From NCBI GenBank assembly GCA_012221805.1, contig CP015195.1, positions 496,001-560,000 on the forward strand: a stretch of 64,000 nt of DNA, written 5' to 3'. The position numbers and the translations under genes are program-made. Under the pieces are notes generated by a model. That model saw only the letters and a list, made by a program, of their open reading frames with translations. It ran no database searches and was not told the DNA's origin. Position 1 is the first letter of the stretch; each line of letters starts with the position of its first letter. This stretch comes from Pasteurellaceae bacterium RH1A (GTDB taxonomy: Bacteria; Pseudomonadota; Gammaproteobacteria; Enterobacterales; Pasteurellaceae). Below are positions 62,572 through 64,000 of this stretch, in pieces.

Positions 62572-63537
62572 ATGATCGACTTTCGCCCCTTTTACCAACA
62601 AATCGCCACCAGCAACCTGTCTGCCTGGCTGGAAACCCTACCCCTGCAACTCAAACAATGGGAAAAACAAACCCACGGCGACTATGCCAAGTGGGCCAAA
62701 ATTGTGAATTTTTTGCCTGAACAGACCGCTTGTATTAACCTCAAAGACCGAGTGGAAGCCCTGGCGGAGCAGCCCTTGAGTGCAGGTGAAAGCCAGCGTT
62801 TGGTTTACCACCTCAAACAGCTTATGCCTTGGCGTAAGGGGCCTTATCACCTCCTGGGCGTCCATATTGACACCGAATGGCGGTCTGATTTCAAATGGGA
62901 TCGGGTCCTGCCTCACCTTGCCCCGCTGGCTGGCCGTACGGTTTTAGATGTGGGCTGCGGCAGCGGTTATCATATGTGGCGAATGGTGGGTGAAGGCGCC
63001 AAAATGGTGGTGGGCATTGACCCAACCGAGCTTTTCTTGTGCCAATTTGAAGCCGTGCGTAAACTGCTCAATAACGACCGCCGAGCCAACCTTATTCCGC
63101 TGGGCATTGAACAAATGCAGCCCCTAGAGGCCTTTGATACGGTCTTTTCCATGGGCGTGCTTTACCACCGCAAGTCCCCGCTTGATCACCTCTCCCAGCT
63201 TAAAAATCAACTGGTTAAGGGCGGGGAGTTGGTCTTAGAAACTCTGGTGATTGATGGGGATGTCAATGATGTCCTGGTGCCTGCCGATCGCTATGCCAAG
63301 ATGAAGAATGTCTATTTCATCCCCTCTGTGGCTGCCTTGATTAACTGGCTGGAAAAGGTGGGCTTTGTGAATGTTCGCTGTGTGGATGAGGCCGTGACGA
63401 CCCTTGAGGAACAACGCAAGACCGACTGGCTGGAAAACGAATCGCTGGTGGATTTCTTAGACCCGTTAGATCAGACCAAAACCATCGAAGGCTATCCCGC
63501 CCCTAAACGGGCTGTGATTTTGGCTAATCGGCCTTAA
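62572..63537 (+). CDS. cmoB: tRNA U34 carboxymethyltransferase
   Basis: A 321-residue enzyme that uses carboxy-SAM to make 5-carboxymethoxyuridine at tRNA position 34. The SAM fold is seen in [21 protein letters not shown], with [16 protein letters not shown] and [20 protein letters not shown]. The N-terminal [18 protein letters not shown] region is typical of CmoB. cmoA, its usual neighbour, is not present. No clear SD is visible. An exact uptake core lies within (62725-62733). Confidence 0.95.
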   Translation: MIDFRPFYQQIATSNLSAWLETLPLQLKQWEKQTHGDYAKWAKIVNFLPEQTACINLKDRVEALAEQPLSAGESQRLVYHLKQLMPWRKGPYHLLGVHIDTEWRSDFKWDRVLPHLAPLAGRTVLDVGCGSGYHMWRMVGEGAKMVVGIDPTELFLCQFEAVRKLLNNDRRANLIPLGIEQMQPLEAFDTVFSMGVLYHRKSPLDHLSQLKNQLVKGGELVLETLVIDGDVNDVLVPADRYAKMKNVYFIPSVAALINWLEKVGFVNVRCVDEAVTTLEEQRKTDWLENESLVDFLDPLDQTKTIEGYPAPKRAVILANRP

Positions 63538-63539
63538 AA

Positions 63540-63593
63540 AGACAAGCGGCCAGAAACTTGCAAAATCCTGCAAATTTCTGGCCGCTTGTTATG
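63540..63593. terminator. Inverted uptake-signal pair between cmoB and the porin-like gene
   Basis: AAGCGGCCAGAAACTTGC and GCAAATTTCTGGCCGCTT form a long stem in a convergent space, so the pair can serve as a terminator for both genes. Confidence 0.65.
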
Positions 63594-63602
63594 TTTTTGA
63601 AA

Positions 63603-64000
63603 TTAGAAACGGTAGGTTGCGTTTACGCCAAAGGTATTGCCCTTGAGGGTCTCACCATCAAATTTGATACGGGTATGTAAATACTCTGCCCCTAATTCTA
63701 CATTAGAAGAAACAGCATATTTAGCACCAACACCAAGACCTAAACCTCCTTTGGTTTCAGATACTGATTCTGAAGAGCGATGAATGACAGTTCCATCTTC
63801 AAAAACAACATTGGATGAGCTTGAACCTTCAAGTTTTGTTGCCACATAGGCTGCTTTTACATATGGAAGGAAAGCTGGAGTCACACGGTAGCCTTGTAAA
63901 TAGCCAACACTTGCACGGAATTTCTCTTTTATTTGAGCATGTCCAGTAGCATCATTTTCATTCAGTAATGTTGAACTATTTAGTTTAACCTTACCTTCAA
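63603..64000 (-). CDS. Outer-membrane beta-barrel protein, C-terminal part
   Basis: The frame is open to the right edge of the window, so the start is missing. The 131 visible residues alternate polar and hydrophobic positions as in beta strands: FRASVGYLQGYRVTPAFLPY, VKAAYVATKLEG, LGLGVGAKYAVSSNVELGAEYLHTRIKF, GVNATYRF. The terminal YRF is the usual barrel-assembly signal. It fits the opacity / OmpA-like outer-membrane barrel group (PF13505 type). Function cannot be named from the part seen. Confidence 0.8.
   Translation of the reverse strand, partial: EGKVKLNSSTLLNENDATGHAQIKEKFRASVGYLQGYRVTPAFLPYVKAAYVATKLEGSSSSNVVFEDGTVIHRSSESVSETKGGLGLGVGAKYAVSSNVELGAEYLHTRIKFDGETLKGNTFGVNATYRF

Overview
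The window reads as a chromosomal segment of a Pasteurellaceae bacterium. The DNA uptake signal core ACAAGCGGT occurs at least 13 times exactly on the two strands, far above the fewer than one expected by chance, and is often followed by a T-rich stretch and TTTGCAAA. That form is typical of the Actinobacillus pleuropneumoniae / Mannheimia / ducreyi-type lineages rather than of H. influenzae. Gene content agrees (rsmI-lpoA-yraN-diaA-dolP, dnaA-dnaN-recF, comF, tenA-thiM). I cannot name the species.

Layout. 1-430: 3' end of an IS256-like element. 0.45-9.6 kb: rpe, rsmB, roxA, rpmH-rnpA-yidD, an ExoA-type nuclease, recF-dnaN-dnaA and tRNA-Arg(CCU). 9.6-20.1 kb: a long minus-strand stretch (maeB, tilS, a lipoprotein, fabG, fabD, copA, DUF333 lipoprotein, mpl). 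20.3-27.4 kb: potD, satP, sodC, a TPP-riboswitch operon (tenA-thiM-MFS transporter), a GNAT, trpS. 27.4-35.4 kb: glyA, ydcH, mioC, ruvB, dolP, diaA, yraN, lpoA, rsmI, rpsT. 35.7-45.5 kb: murJ-hemG, a phosphatase, an Rlu-family synthase, rpiA-serA, glmM, rmuC, pabA. 45.5-53.9 kb: ubiB, waaC, MerP- and MerT-like proteins and a transglutaminase-like protein, a phosphohexomutase, an SMR pump, comF, a HAD phosphatase. 54-55.2 kb: an IS nested in a MITE-like element. 55.3-64 kb: an autotransporter, ilvC, a candidate sRNA, a DASS transporter, tyrS, cmoB, and an outer-membrane protein cut by the window end.

Most of this is housekeeping DNA, but the spaces between genes are busy. Nine REPIN-like double palindromes (GCCAGCCTCCAGGCTGG-type arms) sit almost only between co-directional genes, with paired changes in the arms. 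The best candidate for something undescribed is the 332-bp space between ilvC and the DASS transporter. It holds two Fur-box-like palindromes, a good sigma70 promoter and a strong intrinsic terminator, all on the plus strand where no gene lies; together they predict a roughly 71-nt iron-regulated small RNA. Other control signals seen are a TPP riboswitch with its own promoter and terminator, PurR-like operators before glyA and before rpiA-serA, and CRP and FNR sites before the DASS transporter, the autotransporter and sodC.

Four genes (recF, rmuC, the DASS transporter, the IS transposase) carry single-base indels that break otherwise good proteins. This could be real decay or a base-calling problem in the assembly, and I cannot tell which from sequence alone.
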